DNA from: an uncultured Treponema sp.
GTDB taxonomy: Bacteria; Spirochaetota; Spirochaetia; Treponematales; Treponemataceae
DNA: 64,000 nucleotides
Assembly: GCA_947166355.1 (NCBI GenBank)
Contig: CAMVDX010000002.1
Coordinates: 1-64,000 of the forward strand
Direction of reading: 5' to 3'
Below, one piece after another: positions 40,990 through 49,599 of this stretch. How positions within the stretch are numbered: position 1 is the first letter of the stretch; each line of letters begins with the position of its first letter. The notes beneath the pieces were generated by a model, which searched no databases, was not told where the DNA came from, and was given only the letters and a program-made list of their open reading frames with translations. Both the position numbers and the translations under genes were made by a program.

Positions 40990-42492
40990 ATGAACTGTCC
41001 AAACTGTGGTGTAAAATTAGCAAGTATTTCAAAGTTTTGTCTGGAATGTGGAGCAAAGCTAACCGTTCAGGAAGAAAAGAAAAATATAAAAGAACCAGAG
41101 TCAATTGAAGATATGCTCGTTAATATTGTTCGAAACTATGGCGGGCCGGAATTATATAAAAAGGAAAACTCTCGAAAATTATCAGGTTTAATTAAGGATT
41201 TTGCCGGATATAATTTTCAGGACGAAATAAAACTGCTTAGCCGCGTTGTGCAGGAAGGCGTTCAGGATGTTTTATATAAGGCTAATAAAAGTTCTCCAGA
41301 AGAAAAGATGGGAGCAATTGCAGACTGCAAAATGAAGCTGGTGGAAAACCTTTTTCTGAACGAAGCTAAAGCCTCTGAGGTCACAAATATTCTTACTGCC
41401 GGTCTTAGGTGGGATATAAAGGTTGTAGAATATGATGATGATTATTTAGAGTCCCGCTCTCTTAAAGAGCTTTTAGATTTGGAACAAAGAACGCATAATG
41501 CAAAAATTCAGAATTATATAGGCCTTTTCTATGATGATACAGAATATGGTAAAGATGTGCCAGTAGACTTAATGGAAGCTGTAAAGTGGTATAAAAAGGC
41601 AGCAACGCAGGGATATGCGAAAGCACAATACAACCTTGGGGTTATGTATAGGAATGGGCAAGGCGTAGAAAAGGATGATGAAAAGGCTGTTGAGTGGTAT
41701 CGCAAAGCAGCAGACCAGGGATATGCAGATGCACAATGTAAACTTGGTTTTATGTATAGTTACGGGTATGGTGTAGAAAAGGATTATGAAAAGGCCCTTG
41801 AGTGGACTCGCAAAGCAGCAGAACAGGGATATGCGAAAGCACAATACAACCTTGGGCTTATGTATAGGAATGGGGAAGGCGTAGAAAAGGATGATGAAAA
41901 GGCCCTTGAGTGGTATCGCAAAGCAGCAGACCTGGGATATGCAGCTGCACAATGTAGCCTTGGGATTATGTATAGGAATGGGAAAGGCGTAGAAAAAGAT
42001 GATGAAAAGGCTGTAGAGTGGTATCGCAAAGCCGCAGACCAGGGATATGCGGAAGCCCAATATAACCTTGCGTGTTTTTATTACGATGAAAGTGATAAAA
42101 TATATAATATAAGAAGTGATAGAAACTTAGATATTAAAAAGGTATTAAAATCTGGTATCAAGGCTGAAGAGTGGTGCCGCAAAGCCGCAGACCAGGGTTA
42201 TGTTGATGCACAATTTAAACTTGGGTATGAGTATTACAAAAGAGGGTATTATAAAAAGGCAGCTGTGTGGTTTTACCTAGTCGCAGAACAGGGATATGCG
42301 GAGGCACAATATAACCTTGGGGTTGTGTATTTCAAAGTAAACAATTATAAAAAGGCTCTTGAGTGGTATTGCAAAGCCGCAGAACAGGGGCATACACTAG
42401 CACAGTTTGAAGTTGATCGTATGTATGAAAAGGGCCTAGGCGTTAAGTGGTATAACAAAATTTTCAAAAACATAAAAAGGAATAAAAAATGA
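40990..42492 (+). CDS. Zinc-ribbon, helical-domain, Sel1-repeat protein
   Basis: 500 residues. A four-Cys zinc ribbon (MNCPNCGVKLASISKFCLECG) is followed by the same helical domain as 37748 and 47426 (NYGGPELYKKENSRKLSGLI, LLSRVVQEGVQDVLY, about 38-135), then at least eight Sel1 repeats (about 190-490), e.g. AVEWYRKAADQGYADAQCKLG. Several repeats are almost identical at DNA level (41580-42060), so recent internal duplication is likely. It opens the transcript behind module B; the last codon overlaps the next ATG. It probably acts as a protein-binding adaptor in the kinase/phosphatase pathway encoded downstream. Confidence 0.85.
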   Translation: MNCPNCGVKLASISKFCLECGAKLTVQEEKKNIKEPESIEDMLVNIVRNYGGPELYKKENSRKLSGLIKDFAGYNFQDEIKLLSRVVQEGVQDVLYKANKSSPEEKMGAIADCKMKLVENLFLNEAKASEVTNILTAGLRWDIKVVEYDDDYLESRSLKELLDLEQRTHNAKIQNYIGLFYDDTEYGKDVPVDLMEAVKWYKKAATQGYAKAQYNLGVMYRNGQGVEKDDEKAVEWYRKAADQGYADAQCKLGFMYSYGYGVEKDYEKALEWTRKAAEQGYAKAQYNLGLMYRNGEGVEKDDEKALEWYRKAADLGYAAAQCSLGIMYRNGKGVEKDDEKAVEWYRKAADQGYAEAQYNLACFYYDESDKIYNIRSDRNLDIKKVLKSGIKAEEWCRKAADQGYVDAQFKLGYEYYKRGYYKKAAVWFYLVAEQGYAEAQYNLGVVYFKVNNYKKALEWYCKAAEQGHTLAQFEVDRMYEKGLGVKWYNKIFKNIKRNKK

Positions 42493-42956
42493 AAGAAATA
42501 AAAATGATTTTACCTACAGAAGAAGAAATTTTTTCATCTGCAATAAAATTTAACCTTCCTAAAAGACTTCGCGCGGATGGAACTCGTTCTAATACAATGA
42601 GAATAGCACTTGGAGAGTATGCAGAAAAGAAAGGCTGTTATGTTCATTATTGGGAAAAAGATAATGGTGAAAAAATAATCATATATGTTGGGCAAACTTC
42701 TAAAAGTTATGCTTCACGGCTTAATTTTGAATTCACAATGTCCAGAAATCCTGTTTCAGCTAGGTTTAGAGAGGAAATGACAGAGCATATTAATGCAAAG
42801 CATAGAATTTATACAGTGTTAATTCCAAGTGATAGTGAAATAATGAATAAGTTTATTGCTTCAGAATATAAATCAGAAAAAGATAGAAGACTTCTTATGG
42901 AGCAGGCCCTTATTACAATATTTGATAGTGACAATTTACTTAATTCAACACAATAA
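42489..42956 (+). CDS. GIY-YIG-like small protein
   Basis: 155 residues, starting in an ATGA overlap. GCYVHYWEKDNGEKIIIYVGQTSKSYASRL resembles the GIY-YIG nuclease core: a first Tyr strand, then YVGQT, then an Arg in the following helix. A late Glu occurs in LLMEQALITIFDSDNLLN, where the metal-binding Glu is expected. The first GIY triad is not canonical, so activity is uncertain. No other domain. Position inside the cluster suggests it is an effector or a DNA/RNA-processing component. Confidence 0.55.
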   Translation: MKEIKMILPTEEEIFSSAIKFNLPKRLRADGTRSNTMRIALGEYAEKKGCYVHYWEKDNGEKIIIYVGQTSKSYASRLNFEFTMSRNPVSARFREEMTEHINAKHRIYTVLIPSDSEIMNKFIASEYKSEKDRRLLMEQALITIFDSDNLLNSTQ

Positions 42957-42989
42957 AAATCTATATATAGCGAGGTAACGAAAAAGAAC

Positions 42990-43409
42990 ATGACCGAAGA
43001 AAAATATCCAGACAAAGAAAACTCATCAAAAAAAATGCAGGCAAAGGTAATACTTGCCAGATGTTCTTCTGTACACGGTAAGAGCGATAACTTATTTGGA
43101 ATGAGAGTACAAAAGTTTGGCTCTGACTGGAAAAGAACCTGGGCTTTTAAAATTGATGAGGAAAGGGCACATAACGAAGGATATGATAAAGAGAGTACAA
43201 ACGGAACTTTTGATCCTGTGGAGGGGTATCCGGGATGTCCGTATTGCCATTCTACGGGGCTGGCAACGTGCAGTTGCGGTAAAGTTTTTTGTTTTAAAGA
43301 TGAGGAAGGTAATGATTCCACATCTAGTACACTTACATGTCCCTGGTGTGGTGAAACTGCTACATACGAAGAAGCAGATAGATTAGATTTACAAGGCGGA
43401 GGTTATTAA
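42990..43409 (+). CDS. TerY-C-like zinc-binding protein
   Basis: 139 residues. The C-terminal half carries three Cys pairs: GCPYCHSTG, TCSCGKVFCF and TCPWCGET, the arrangement of the TerY-C metal-binding domain that in other bacteria is fused to, or encoded with, TerY vWA proteins. The N-terminal half (VILARCSSVHGKSDNLFGMRVQKFGSDWKRTWAFKI) is a separate small beta-rich domain. It directly precedes the kinase gene (1-base gap). Here the zinc domain is a separate gene rather than the tail of the vWA protein. Confidence 0.65.
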   Translation: MTEEKYPDKENSSKKMQAKVILARCSSVHGKSDNLFGMRVQKFGSDWKRTWAFKIDEERAHNEGYDKESTNGTFDPVEGYPGCPYCHSTGLATCSCGKVFCFKDEEGNDSTSSTLTCPWCGETATYEEADRLDLQGGGY

Positions 43410-43410
43410 T

Positions 43411-44709
43411 ATGGAATTAAAGATTGGTGAATCTATACAACTGGAAGGCGGAAAAACTGCAAAGGTTGTTTCGCAGCTTGGTGAAGGCGGACAGGGTATT
43501 GTTTATTCTGTAACCCTTGATGGAAAGGATTATGCCCTTAAATGGTATACCTGCAGGTTTCAGAATAAAAAGGAATTCAGAAAGAATCTGAAAAACAATA
43601 TTTCTGCGGGTGCGCCGGATGAAAAATTCCTCTGGCCTCTTTATTTAACTGAAGAGTATAAAGGCAGCTTCGGTTATATAATGAATCTGCGCCCGAAAAA
43701 TTATTCTGATTTTGAAGATTATCTCAATAATAAAGTAAGATTTTCTTCTACTGAAACTTTTATATTGGCTGCATTGAATATTGTAAATGCATTCAGAACC
43801 TTACACAGAAAAGGATTAAGCTATCAGGATTTGAATGACGGAAACTTCTTCATTGATGTAAACACCGGAGATGTCCTTGTCTGCGATAATGATAACGTTA
43901 CTCCTGACGGAATGAAAAACCCCGGCAATATTGGCGGAAAGCCTGGTTATATGGCGCCTGAGATTGTCTGCGGTAAGTCTCATCCTAATTCACTTACAGA
44001 CTGTCATTCTCTGGCTGTAATTCTTTTTAAATTATTCTGCAGACACGATCCTCTTATGGGAAAAGCCTACGTTGACAGTGTTTGTATCACCGAAAAGCGG
44101 GAATGGGAATTGTATGGTTCGAAGCCGGTATTTATTTTTAATCCTAATGATGATTCAAACAGACCTGTTCCTGGAATTCATCCAAACCCGATTAAAACCT
44201 GGCCCCGCTATCCAAAGTTTTTGCAGGAGGCTTTTATCAAATCCTTCTGTGATGGCTTAAAAGATCCGAATAAGCGTCTCCCTGAAAATGAATGGCAGAA
44301 ATTGCTTATACGTTTCAGAGGAACCTGCCTCAAGTGTCCGCATTGCGGGGCTGAATTATGCTTATCTTTAATCCCTCATGGCGATACTCTTAAATTTACT
44401 TGTGGAAATTCTTACAGCTATCCGTTTGCTATGGAAGATGGAAAGCATAAGACACCGTTGTTCCCTGGAGCGAAATTGTATTCTTGTCTTACCTCAAAGA
44501 ATATTGATGACTATACAAGTGTAACAGGTGAAGTAATTATGAACAAAAAAGATCCGTCTTTGTGGGGAATTAAGAATCTTTCGGATAGTGAATGGTCATT
44601 CACTACAAAAAGCGGAGAAACTAAGAAGATAGCAAAAGGTTCTGTTATACCTATTGCTAATGATCTGGAAATCTATTTTGACGGAATTTCTGCCAAAATA
44701 TCAAAATAA
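43411..44709 (+). CDS. Ser/Thr protein kinase with zinc ribbon and FHA-like tail
   Basis: 432 residues. The kinase domain (about 15-300) has glycine loop GEGGQGIVY (24-32), Lys44 (YALKWY), catalytic loop YQDLNDGN with Asp140, metal motif CDNDN around Asp159-161, and YMAPE. A four-Cys zinc ribbon follows (KCPHCGAELCL...FTCGNS; the last pair is incomplete), then an FHA-like segment (GEVIMNKKDPSLWGIKNLSDSEWSF). This is the kinase of TerY-P triads, which is expected to phosphorylate or be bound by the vWA partner 18 bp downstream. All key catalytic positions are present, so it should be active. Confidence 0.85.
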   Translation: MELKIGESIQLEGGKTAKVVSQLGEGGQGIVYSVTLDGKDYALKWYTCRFQNKKEFRKNLKNNISAGAPDEKFLWPLYLTEEYKGSFGYIMNLRPKNYSDFEDYLNNKVRFSSTETFILAALNIVNAFRTLHRKGLSYQDLNDGNFFIDVNTGDVLVCDNDNVTPDGMKNPGNIGGKPGYMAPEIVCGKSHPNSLTDCHSLAVILFKLFCRHDPLMGKAYVDSVCITEKREWELYGSKPVFIFNPNDDSNRPVPGIHPNPIKTWPRYPKFLQEAFIKSFCDGLKDPNKRLPENEWQKLLIRFRGTCLKCPHCGAELCLSLIPHGDTLKFTCGNSYSYPFAMEDGKHKTPLFPGAKLYSCLTSKNIDDYTSVTGEVIMNKKDPSLWGIKNLSDSEWSFTTKSGETKKIAKGSVIPIANDLEIYFDGISAKISK

Positions 44710-44727
44710 AACTGGAGGAAAAATAAA

Positions 44728-45456
44728 ATGGGAATGTTTGATGAAGGTGTAGAAGGTATTGTAAAAAGACAGATGGTTCTGTTTTTTGTAATTGATACTT
44801 CTGGAAGTATGATGGGAACTAAAATTGGTGCAGTAAATACTGCTATCCGTGAAGTTCTTCCTGAATTGCAGGGGGCTGGTGGTGCTGATGTTGATTTGAA
44901 AGTTGCCTGTTTAACTTTCTCAACCGGATGTCAGTGGATGTATCCGTCTCCAATTGAGGCAGATAACTTCCAGTGGAATAACGTTGAGGCCGAAGGTGTT
45001 ACAGACCTTGGAGCTGCCTGCCGTGAGCTTTCTGAAAAAATGTCTAAGAACGGTTTCTTAAAGGCTCCATCCGGATCAGTTGCTCCTGCCATCTTTTTGA
45101 TGAGTGATGGTGAACCAACTGATGACTGGGAAAAAGGTCTTGATCTTTTGAAACAGAATAACTGGTTTAAATATGCAATCAAGGTTGCTGTTGCAATTGG
45201 TGATGATGCAAATAAAGATGTTCTTGCAAAGTTTACAGGAACTATAGAAGCTGTTATTACAGTTCATACTCCAGAGGCTTTGAAGAAATGGATTCGTAAA
45301 GTTTCAATTACATCTTCTCAGATTGGAAGTAAGAGCCAGCCTGCTACTGACGGACAGATTCAGTCTAAACAGGATGCAATGATTGAAGAAATTAAAGAAA
45401 TCCAGCAAACAGAGCCGGATTTGGATACAACATCAACAAGTGGAGATGACTGGTAA
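44728..45456 (+). CDS. TerY-like von Willebrand factor A protein
   Basis: 242 residues. The vWA MIDAS is complete: FFVIDTSGSMMG (DxSxS), EAEGVTDLGAACRELSEKM (Thr), and FLMSDGEPTDDWEKG (Asp). The domain spans about 15-200 and is followed by a low-complexity acidic Ser/Thr tail (TEPDLDTTSTSGDDW) that is a plausible phosphorylation site for the neighbouring kinase. ACTGGAGGAAA precedes the ATG. Together with the kinase and PP2C it forms the TerY-P triad. Confidence 0.88.
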   Translation: MGMFDEGVEGIVKRQMVLFFVIDTSGSMMGTKIGAVNTAIREVLPELQGAGGADVDLKVACLTFSTGCQWMYPSPIEADNFQWNNVEAEGVTDLGAACRELSEKMSKNGFLKAPSGSVAPAIFLMSDGEPTDDWEKGLDLLKQNNWFKYAIKVAVAIGDDANKDVLAKFTGTIEAVITVHTPEALKKWIRKVSITSSQIGSKSQPATDGQIQSKQDAMIEEIKEIQQTEPDLDTTSTSGDDW

Positions 45457-45461
45457 ACTTT

Positions 45462-46343
45462 ATGCTTGTTACCCTTGACGCTCGCTGTCGCGGCAGCGAG
45501 CATATAAAAACAGAAAAGCCGTTACAGGATTATTCCGGCTCGAGCACAGATAAATGGAAAAGTTATGCCTATGCTCTCATAGCCGATGGTCATGGCGGTG
45601 AAAAATATTTCCGTAGTGCAGATGGTTCTCGTTTTGCTGTTTTATTCGCTGTTGAAGCAATGAATAAAGTATTGAAAGACCTGCTTTTTTACATAAAGAA
45701 AAAGGATACGGATGTTATAGATAAAACTCTGGACAATCTTTGTTCCCGTATTTTAATTCTTTGGCGTGAAAAAGTGAAAGCCCATTATATGGAAAATCCT
45801 TTGACAGAAAAGGAAATCCAAACCTGTGAAGAATTAAAATTATCATTACCATTATCTGATGATGATATTTATACTCTTTATGGTTCAACCTTGTTGGCAT
45901 CTGCATATTTTGACAATTTTGACTTCTGGTTTAGTTTGCAAATTGGCGATGGAAAGACAATTGCAATTAAACAGGATGATTCAGTTTTTTATCCTATAGA
46001 AGAAGACAAGGATATGGGCTTTGGAGTAACTGCATCTCTTTGCGGAAAAAGTGCAAAAGAAAGATTCCATTATAATTTCGGTTATGAAAAATTAAATGGA
46101 ATTGCGGTTATGTCCGATGGTATGGCTGATTCTTTTGATTCCGAAAAGCTTCCAGATTTCATTCTTAAGATTCAAAAAAATGCTCTGGAGAATGTTGATG
46201 TAGCAAAAACTGAATTACAATCCTTTTTGCCAAAACTTTCTGAGCAGGGAAGTGGTGATGATATTTCTATTGCCGGTATCTTTCATAAAGAAAACGAGAA
46301 TTCCTTGCTGAACAAGATTTTTATGAAATCAGAAAAACATTAA
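45462..46343 (+). CDS. PP2C-type protein phosphatase
   Basis: 293 residues with PP2C motifs: ALIADGHGGEKYF (metal-binding Asp of DGHGG), YGSTLLASAYF, FSLQIGDGKTIAIK, GIAVMSDGMADSFD and EQGSGDDISIAGIF. All the acidic residues that hold the two metal ions are present, so it should be active. It starts five bases after the vWA gene. It would reverse phosphorylation by the kinase(s) in the same cluster. Confidence 0.88.
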   Translation: MLVTLDARCRGSEHIKTEKPLQDYSGSSTDKWKSYAYALIADGHGGEKYFRSADGSRFAVLFAVEAMNKVLKDLLFYIKKKDTDVIDKTLDNLCSRILILWREKVKAHYMENPLTEKEIQTCEELKLSLPLSDDDIYTLYGSTLLASAYFDNFDFWFSLQIGDGKTIAIKQDDSVFYPIEEDKDMGFGVTASLCGKSAKERFHYNFGYEKLNGIAVMSDGMADSFDSEKLPDFILKIQKNALENVDVAKTELQSFLPKLSEQGSGDDISIAGIFHKENENSLLNKIFMKSEKH

Positions 46344-46356
46344 AATGGGGTAACAT

Positions 46357-47412
46357 ATGGCACGACTTGAAAATAACAGCATAGTAAAAACAGTCCTCGG
46401 TGAAAGTGTTCAAGTGATTAACAAACTTGGCGAAAGCGGACAGGGGACTGTTTATGAGGTTAAGTGGCGAGACAATAGTTATGCGCTCAAATGGTATCAT
46501 AGGGGAGGTGGAAAAAATGCAGATAAATTTTATGAGAACCTTAAACAGAATGTAGAAAAAGGTTCTCCTGCTTCAACTTTTTTATGGCCTCTTGCAATTA
46601 CAGAAAAAGATAACGACGGTTGTTTTGGTTATGTAATGAAGTTGATTCCAAACGAATATAAAGATTTCTCGCAATTTTTATTGAATCGTGTCAAATTTTC
46701 GAATACAAAGGCTTTTGTTAATGCTGCTTTGCTAATTACTGTTAGCTTACAGTTTTTGCATAATGAAGGTTTGAGCTATCAGAATTTGAATGACGGAAAC
46801 TTTTTTATAAATCCTGACGATGGTGATATTCTCATATGCGATAATGATTCAGTTGCTCCAGATGGGGAACATCTTGAGTATTCTGGAGTGCCTGGTTTTG
46901 TGGCTCCTGAAGTTCTTGCGCAGAATCATATGCCGGATGCTTTTTCAGACAGGTTTTCGCTTGCGGTAATTTTATTTAAGCTCTTCTTTAAACATCATCC
47001 TCTGATTGGTAAGTGCAATGATAATTGTACCACTTTTATTTTTGACCCTAATGATGATTCTAATAGACCTGTGCCGGGCATTCATAATAATCCCTTGAAA
47101 TTATGGCCTCTTTTTCCACCGTTCATTCAAGATTTGTTTATCAGGGCTTTTGATAAATCACTTATGAAAGAAGATGGTTCAGGCCGGCAGAATCGTATAA
47201 ACGAAAATGAATGGCTACAACAGCTGGTACGCCTGCATAAATCTATTGTACTTTGTCCGCATTGTAATAATGAAACTCTTTATGAACCTAATGAGCTTGA
47301 AAGACCTTGTGTTAATTGCGGTTATATCTTTAATGGAAAAGAAGAAGTTATAAATAAAAATGAAATTGTTACGGCTGCACTAGAAAAATTAATAAAATTT
47401 GGAATCCTTTGA
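46357..47412 (+). CDS. Second kinase-like protein with zinc ribbon, probable pseudokinase
   Basis: 351 residues, paralog of 43411. It has glycine loop GESGQGTVY and Lys45 (YALKWY), and CDNDSVAPDG at the metal motif. The catalytic loop reads YQNLNDGN, so the HRD-type aspartate is Asn143 (AAT at 46783-46785, where the sister gene has GAT). A four-Cys zinc ribbon closes the protein (LCPHCNNE...PCVNCGYIF); the FHA-like tail of the sister kinase is absent. It may be a regulatory pseudokinase. GGGGTAAC precedes the ATG. Confidence 0.8.
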   Translation: MARLENNSIVKTVLGESVQVINKLGESGQGTVYEVKWRDNSYALKWYHRGGGKNADKFYENLKQNVEKGSPASTFLWPLAITEKDNDGCFGYVMKLIPNEYKDFSQFLLNRVKFSNTKAFVNAALLITVSLQFLHNEGLSYQNLNDGNFFINPDDGDILICDNDSVAPDGEHLEYSGVPGFVAPEVLAQNHMPDAFSDRFSLAVILFKLFFKHHPLIGKCNDNCTTFIFDPNDDSNRPVPGIHNNPLKLWPLFPPFIQDLFIRAFDKSLMKEDGSGRQNRINENEWLQQLVRLHKSIVLCPHCNNETLYEPNELERPCVNCGYIFNGKEEVINKNEIVTAALEKLIKFGIL

Positions 47413-47425
47413 GAGAATAAACAAA

Positions 47426-49102
47426 ATGGAAGAAACACAAGATTCAATAGAAACTTTACTCGTTACGATTATTCAAAAGCACGGTGGCACGGAGCTCTAC
47501 AAAAAGGAAAATGCCCACAAACTTTCAGGGCTTCTGAAGGATTATGCCGGTTTTTATTTTCAGGATGAATTAAGACTGCTAACCCGCATTATACCCGACG
47601 GTTTTCAGGAAATCCTTTTTAAAGCAAATGAAGGTTCGCTCGAGGAGAAAAAAGGGGCTGTCACTGAATGCAAAATGAGACTTGTAGACGTCAGTTTTCT
47701 GTCACAAGAAAAGGCAGAAGAGGCCGCAAATATTTTTGCAGCAGGACTTGAATGGAAGCTGGAGGAAGGGGCTCAGAAATCTAAAGAATTTGGTGATTTT
47801 TCAGATCTTTTTGGTACATCGGGAAGTGAGTTTTCAGACATTTTTGATTCAATTTTTGGAAAAAAAGCAAGTGATATTTCTGCATCTACAAAACCTGAGG
47901 GAATTGTTGTAGGCAAAAATAGCGATTTTCACACTTTAGGTGAGGCTGTAACGGCTGCGAAAAATGGAGACTCAATAAAGGTTTTGCCTGGCCTTTACAT
48001 TGAACCGGAAGATTCTCCATTAACCGAAATATCAAAGAAAATTACAATTACCGGCTGTAAAGAAAATATTGCGGATAAAGCTTTTTCAGAACTTCCTGTA
48101 ATTGTTTTAAGTTCAAAAAAATCCTGTAAAATCACCGCAGATGTAACTATTGAAGGAATTGTGTTTACATCGGATAAGGATATTTCCTTTAAGACACTTA
48201 ATGATTTTATTACAAATCCGCCTGAATGGAATTTTAATACCACCTGGTCTAACTATGAGCAAATTGATGGACAAAATTTCAGAAGCCTTTTATGGGTAGA
48301 AAGTTATGCTTTTCTAAAAAATATTGCGCTTTTACGTGATCCGAATTATGGCATTACGTTTTCTGCCGGAAAAGCAGAGCTTTCTGATTCAATAATAGCT
48401 CAATGTAGTTTAAATGGTATTTATTGTGTTAATAAAGAAGTAGAAGCATATATAAATAATTGTAAAATTTGTCATTGCAATTATGGAATTTATGGAAGTA
48501 ATTGTGAGAAGTTAAATGTAAATAACAGTGAGATTTATAAAAATCTGCAGGATGGTTTTTATGTCCACTTGATTGGAGGCGACTGCAATAATTGTGCAAT
48601 CCATGATAATGGAGGTCACGGTTTTAATATGTATAACGGTTCTTACCATCTTTCAGAATGTTGTATATTCAATAATGCAAGCAGTGGAATTTCTTGCAAA
48701 GATTCAGATTCAAACCTGGAGATTGTAAACTGCAAAGTATATGGACATAATTCTACTTATGACATGTATGGAGATGTTTGTGGTTACCAGGGAATTGATA
48801 TATTTGGATTAGGAGTTGGATCTGGAAAAGTAAAAGTGTTGTCTTGTGAAGTTTATGATAATTCCGCAGAAGGCATTTTTGTTGGAAATTTTGCCAGCAG
48901 TTTAATAGAAAATTGTTCCGTGCATAATAATAAAGGCGAAGGAATTCATATTTGTGGAGCAGGAAAAAAATCTGTTACAAATTGTACGATTTTCAATAAC
49001 CAAAAAGGCGGAGTGGATGCTAATGCTGGAATCCATGGCGGAGCTAATTATAAAGAACTGTACGAAATCAAAAACTGCAATATTTATGGTAATGGGGAGT
49101 AA
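47426..49102 (+). CDS. Helical-domain plus right-handed beta-helix protein
   Basis: 558 residues from ATG 47426 (a TTG at 47399 overlaps the kinase gene). The helical domain (about 5-105: KHGGTELYKKENAHKLSGLLKDYAG, LLTRIIPDGFQEILF) is shared with 37748 and 40990. A beta-helix follows (about 165-558) with repeated NCxIYxNxxxGI-type coils. The stretch ITGCKENIADKAFSELPVIVL aligns closely with ITGCTENIANKDFSELPIVVL in 37748, so the two are paralogs; this one has no zinc ribbon. It ends the module B transcript. Confidence 0.8.
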   Translation: MEETQDSIETLLVTIIQKHGGTELYKKENAHKLSGLLKDYAGFYFQDELRLLTRIIPDGFQEILFKANEGSLEEKKGAVTECKMRLVDVSFLSQEKAEEAANIFAAGLEWKLEEGAQKSKEFGDFSDLFGTSGSEFSDIFDSIFGKKASDISASTKPEGIVVGKNSDFHTLGEAVTAAKNGDSIKVLPGLYIEPEDSPLTEISKKITITGCKENIADKAFSELPVIVLSSKKSCKITADVTIEGIVFTSDKDISFKTLNDFITNPPEWNFNTTWSNYEQIDGQNFRSLLWVESYAFLKNIALLRDPNYGITFSAGKAELSDSIIAQCSLNGIYCVNKEVEAYINNCKICHCNYGIYGSNCEKLNVNNSEIYKNLQDGFYVHLIGGDCNNCAIHDNGGHGFNMYNGSYHLSECCIFNNASSGISCKDSDSNLEIVNCKVYGHNSTYDMYGDVCGYQGIDIFGLGVGSGKVKVLSCEVYDNSAEGIFVGNFASSLIENCSVHNNKGEGIHICGAGKKSVTNCTIFNNQKGGVDANAGIHGGANYKELYEIKNCNIYGNGE

Positions 49103-49111
49103 TTGATATAT

Positions 49112-49176
49112 GGGAAAAAATCCCGATATAACACGGGATTGTATCTGATGACAGATTGATTTTTCGGGCGTACAAT
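49112..49176 (+). promoter_or_regulatory. Shared promoter module C (before 49220)
   Basis: GGGAAAAAATCCCGATATAACACGGGATT repeats the module A palindrome and right arm (read here in two parts around 49112-49140). Then come ATGACA (49148-49153), a 17-bp spacer and TACAAT (49171-49176). The upstream AATTACATCAC part is missing. AAAGGAGA precedes the following ATG. Confidence 0.7.
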
Positions 49177-49219
49177 TAAATATATAAAACATAGTTCTAA
49201 AGAACAAAAGGAGATTTTT

Positions 49220-49567
49220 ATGGCAATAGAATGGTATTCATGTGCTAATTGTGGTAAGGCGGTTCGTTCTGGCGATGGAAATCCTTCTTCATATGGGTGT
49301 TCAAAAGCTGACTTTCATAACTGGAGTGAACTAGGGGAAGTTGGAAGAAAAAATTACAGTTGCAGTAATTGTGGTTTGGTAATTCAAGCTGATGGAAATC
49401 CTTCTTCGTATGGTTGCTCAGAAGGCAGCTTTCATAACTGGAGTGAACTAGGGGAAGTTGGTAGCAGAAGTTACAGTTGCTCTAACTGTGGAGCAATTGT
49501 TCAAGCAGATGGAAATCCATCGTCATATGGCTGTCCAGGTGGGTATCATAATTGGAGTGAATTGTAA
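49220..49567 (+). CDS. Small protein with three tandem Cys/His zinc-binding repeats
   Basis: 115 residues made of three repeats of about 38 residues. Each has YSCxNCGxxVQADGNPSSYGC then a FHNWSEL segment (GEVG links). Two Cys pairs-plus-His per repeat suggest three small zinc sites. It is related to 49600-49932, which has the same YxCxxCG...C...HNW layout. No known family recognised. It is the first gene behind promoter module C, so it is expected to be co-regulated with the TerY-P-like genes. Confidence 0.75.
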   Translation: MAIEWYSCANCGKAVRSGDGNPSSYGCSKADFHNWSELGEVGRKNYSCSNCGLVIQADGNPSSYGCSEGSFHNWSELGEVGSRSYSCSNCGAIVQADGNPSSYGCPGGYHNWSEL

Positions 49568-49599
49568 ATATTCTGTTTGTTAAAAGCGGAGCTTTCTAA

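Noticed and set aside
41569..42060. Minus-strand repeat-rich frame opposite the Sel1 gene
   Set aside because: It is a by-product of the repeated Sel1 coding sequence on the plus strand.
43411..46343. A simple eukaryote-like kinase/phosphatase pair without further context
   Set aside because: The intervening vWA gene and the zinc-ribbon tails fit the TerY-P triad better than a generic kinase/phosphatase pair.
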